A stretch of 23,754 nt of DNA from a virus. Both the position numbers and the translations under genes were made by a program. The notes beneath the pieces were generated by a model, which was not told where the DNA came from, did not search any database, and saw nothing but the letters and a program-made list of their open reading frames with translations. The stretch lies in the IMG/VR virus record IMGVR_UViG_3300025655_000294, positions 1 to 23,754 of that record; one strand, written 5' to 3'. This document shows positions 22,629 to 23,754 of this stretch, piece after piece; within the stretch, counting starts at the first letter, position 1, and every line of letters starts with the position of its first letter.

Positions 22629-22951
22629 ATTTTTTCTCCAGTGTTTGCGTCAACAATTTCTAGTTCTTTAACATCATCTAAAATGTGCATGATCTCTACT
22701 CCATTATCAACTTCATTAATTTTTAGTACGTCATATTTTGTGGGGTCTCCCTCACCAGTTTCTTCTGCCAACTTTCTATATGCTTTAATGTATTGATAGA
22801 TACGCATACGAAAAGTAAAAGGCTTGTCATTCTTTATGATAAACCTAGGTGATTCATCACTCGTTGGATCTTCAATTGCCTTAACGATTTTTTCTAAAGC
22901 GATTGAAATATCTGTCCAACGGTAAAGGTTGCCCGTCTTTGCCTTCTTCAT
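22625..22951 (-). CDS. Small hypothetical protein, basic helical front and acidic tail
   Basis: The protein has 108 residues. The N-terminal half (RWTDISIALEKIVKAIEDP, then RMRIYQYIKAYRKLAEE) looks like two basic helices that could contact DNA; the C-terminal half is acidic and strand-like. AGGAG stands eight bases before ATG 22951. It overlaps the upstream 70-residue gene by 71 bases in another frame and the downstream gene by four. No known family. Confidence 0.65.
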   Translation of the reverse strand: MKKAKTGNLYRWTDISIALEKIVKAIEDPTSDESPRFIIKNDKPFTFRMRIYQYIKAYRKLAEETGEGDPTKYDVLKINEVDNGVEIMHILDDVKELEIVDANTGEKI

Positions 22952-23093
22952 TGTTTAACTCCTGTAAATATTCGTGATCGTTTGGGTCGAACATAGGGTC
23001 GTTTTCAAATTCTTCTAAGTCAAACTCATCCTCTAGTTCTAAAGTTTCATCTAATAAATAGTTATCACCTGTGGTGAATTTACGTTTAGCCAT
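22881..23093 (-). CDS. Small acidic hypothetical protein
   Basis: The protein has 70 residues from ATG 23093 with AGGAG five bases upstream; the open frame runs to 23168, but those 25 residues overlap a better small ORF. MAKRKFTTGD is followed by a strongly acidic stretch (about residues 16-45, rich in Glu/Asp) and a basic end RYFNRFRKNR. The acidic surface could mimic DNA or bind a basic partner; this is speculation. The last 71 bases are shared with the next gene in a different frame. Confidence 0.6.
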   Translation of the reverse strand: MAKRKFTTGDNYLLDETLELEDEFDLEEFENDPMFDPNDHEYLQELNNEEGKDGQPLPLDRYFNRFRKNR

Positions 23094-23101
23094 GTCTACT
23101 C

Positions 23102-23212
23102 CTATCCTAAAAATGTTAGCACCACGCCCACACCAAGTAAAATAAATACTCCGTATGTCGCTACCCACATCATTGCTCCTGTTATTTTATTACACACATC
23201 TTCAAAGTCCAT
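23102..23212 (-). CDS. Tiny single-pass membrane protein
   Basis: The protein has 36 residues: a short acidic/basic lead (MDFEDVCNKITG) and then one hydrophobic helix of about 22 residues (AMMWVATYGVFILLGVGV onwards). The ATG overlaps the stop of the cyclotransferase-like gene as TAATG, and the stop TAG is followed within a few bases by the ribosome site of the next gene. Such exact packing supports translation. Probably sits in the host inner membrane; function unknown. Confidence 0.65.
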   Translation of the reverse strand: MDFEDVCNKITGAMMWVATYGVFILLGVGVVLTFLG

Positions 23213-23640
23213 TACTTTCCACTCCATTCTTTTATGTTTTTTGTTGTTGTCACTCTGTAATCAGAGAGAACTTCTTTACCTGTAATTTTCGCGGGTGTTT
23301 CTTCTACCAGAAACATTTCTGCCACATGCTCCGTGCCATCTTCTAATTCCACTAGCGTATTTACAAGTGTATATCCTGCATTGAGTTCCATATCACACAC
23401 GGCTGCGTAGACATTATCATCTTTAATATCATACAGCTCACCTTTGATTCTGTATTTACACACTTTGTTATCGTAATGTCTAAATGTTATTGGATAACTA
23501 TTCAAGAAATCTTTGATCGTGTAATTACTATCTACGGTTATTGCTTCGCCGATTCGTTTTTGTTTTGCCATTAGTCCGTTTAGTCTTTCCCCCTTTTTGA
23601 GAGTTCCGTAAACGAACACTAATCTTTTCTGCTTTCCCAT
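23212..23640 (-). CDS. Gamma-glutamylcyclotransferase-like (AIG2/GGCT) protein
   Basis: The protein has 142 residues. The N-terminal LVFVYGTLKKGERLNGLM is the conserved VYGTLxxG loop of the GGCT/AIG2 fold, and IKGELYDI with CDMELNAGY fits the GEhY and the D-x-E-x3-Y region that carries the catalytic Glu in the family. Members release 5-oxoproline from gamma-glutamyl amines, and phage members are common but uncharacterised. Here it could modify small molecules or a cross-linked protein; the substrate is unknown. GGAG lies three bases before the ATG. Its 3' end is coupled to the tiny membrane protein. Confidence 0.85.
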   Translation of the reverse strand: MGKQKRLVFVYGTLKKGERLNGLMAKQKRIGEAITVDSNYTIKDFLNSYPITFRHYDNKVCKYRIKGELYDIKDDNVYAAVCDMELNAGYTLVNTLVELEDGTEHVAEMFLVEETPAKITGKEVLSDYRVTTTKNIKEWSGK

Positions 23641-23752
23641 TTGCTCCTTTCATATTTTCGCGTAACCAATCCTTGAGTTCAGAACGACAGAGAATTTCTG
23701 TCATAAAGTTTGCAAAAGAATTAACTATTGTTTCTTCGTCTTTGTCTTTGAG
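23528..23752 (-). CDS. C-terminal part of an unidentified protein (partial, overlaps next gene)
   Basis: An open frame enters from the right edge and stops with TAG at 23528. The first part (IVNSFANFMTEILCRSELKD, then WLREN) looks like a normal helical protein end; the last 36 residues are Lys/Arg/Asn/Gly-rich and overlap the cyclotransferase-like gene by 113 bases. The overlap is unusually long, so the real protein may end earlier if there is a sequence error, or the basic tail may be genuine. No family recognised. Confidence 0.45.
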   Translation of the reverse strand, partial: LKDKDEETIVNSFANFMTEILCRSELKDWLRENMKGANGKAEKISVRLRNSQKGGKTKRTNGKTKTNRRSNNRR

Positions 23753-23754
23753 TT

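Overview
The window reads as part of an A+T-rich (roughly one third G+C by eye) tailed double-stranded DNA bacteriophage genome, most likely a marine podovirus-type phage. The evidence is a very large virion-associated polyprotein, a holin and GH24 lysozyme pair, a family A DNA polymerase, a class I ribonucleotide reductase, a Sak4-like recombinase module and several small basic proteins of types I recognise from marine phages. The host is not shown by the sequence. A marine proteobacterium, for example an alphaproteobacterium, is only an inference. Promoters of the bacterial sigma-70 type are visible and no phage RNA polymerase gene lies in the window.

Layout. Positions 1-7614 (+): the end of one gene, then a 2461-residue virion protein with a ParB-like segment, an HExxH metallopeptidase motif and hydrophobic segments near both ends. 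Positions 7611-8849 (-): a Fis-type helix-turn-helix/metallophosphoesterase protein convergent with it; the two TAG stops share one CTAG. Positions 8872-8922: two back-to-back sigma-70 promoters with overlapping -35 boxes. Positions 8929-11993 (+): a tightly packed late/lysis cassette of small basic proteins, a 30-residue Cys/His-rich protein, holin, lysozyme, a secreted Cys protein and a conserved 212-residue marine-phage protein, many joined by TAATG start/stop overlaps. Positions 11989-12020: terminator-like hairpin. Positions 12024-12613 (-): two small genes, and upstream of them a promoter-to-terminator unit that could make a small RNA. Positions 12610-23752 (-): one long DNA-metabolism array, transcribed right to left. 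In that order it holds a partial gene, a gamma-glutamylcyclotransferase-like protein, small unknowns, a Cas4/RecB-like nuclease, Sak4-like ATPase, a probable SSB, UDG-like plus exonuclease half of a DNA polymerase, two small genes, the polymerase half, a helicase/primase-type ATPase, nrdA and nrdB.

How it fits together. The right arm makes deoxynucleotides (NrdAB), replicates (split polymerase, ATPase) and recombines DNA (Sak4-like ATPase, SSB candidate, PD-(D/E)XK nuclease). The left arm makes a probable DNA-ejection protein and lyses the cell.

Most unusual points: (1) the octamer GGGGGCAC occurs 13 times in both orientations and all codon frames, far above expectation; (2) the polymerase is split inside its 3'-5' exonuclease domain by two unrelated genes; (3) the polymerase O-helix appears to carry His at the position equal to E. 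coli Phe762; (4) a hidden 30-residue Cys-rich gene; (5) a candidate small RNA whose hairpin folds well only in the minus-strand transcript.
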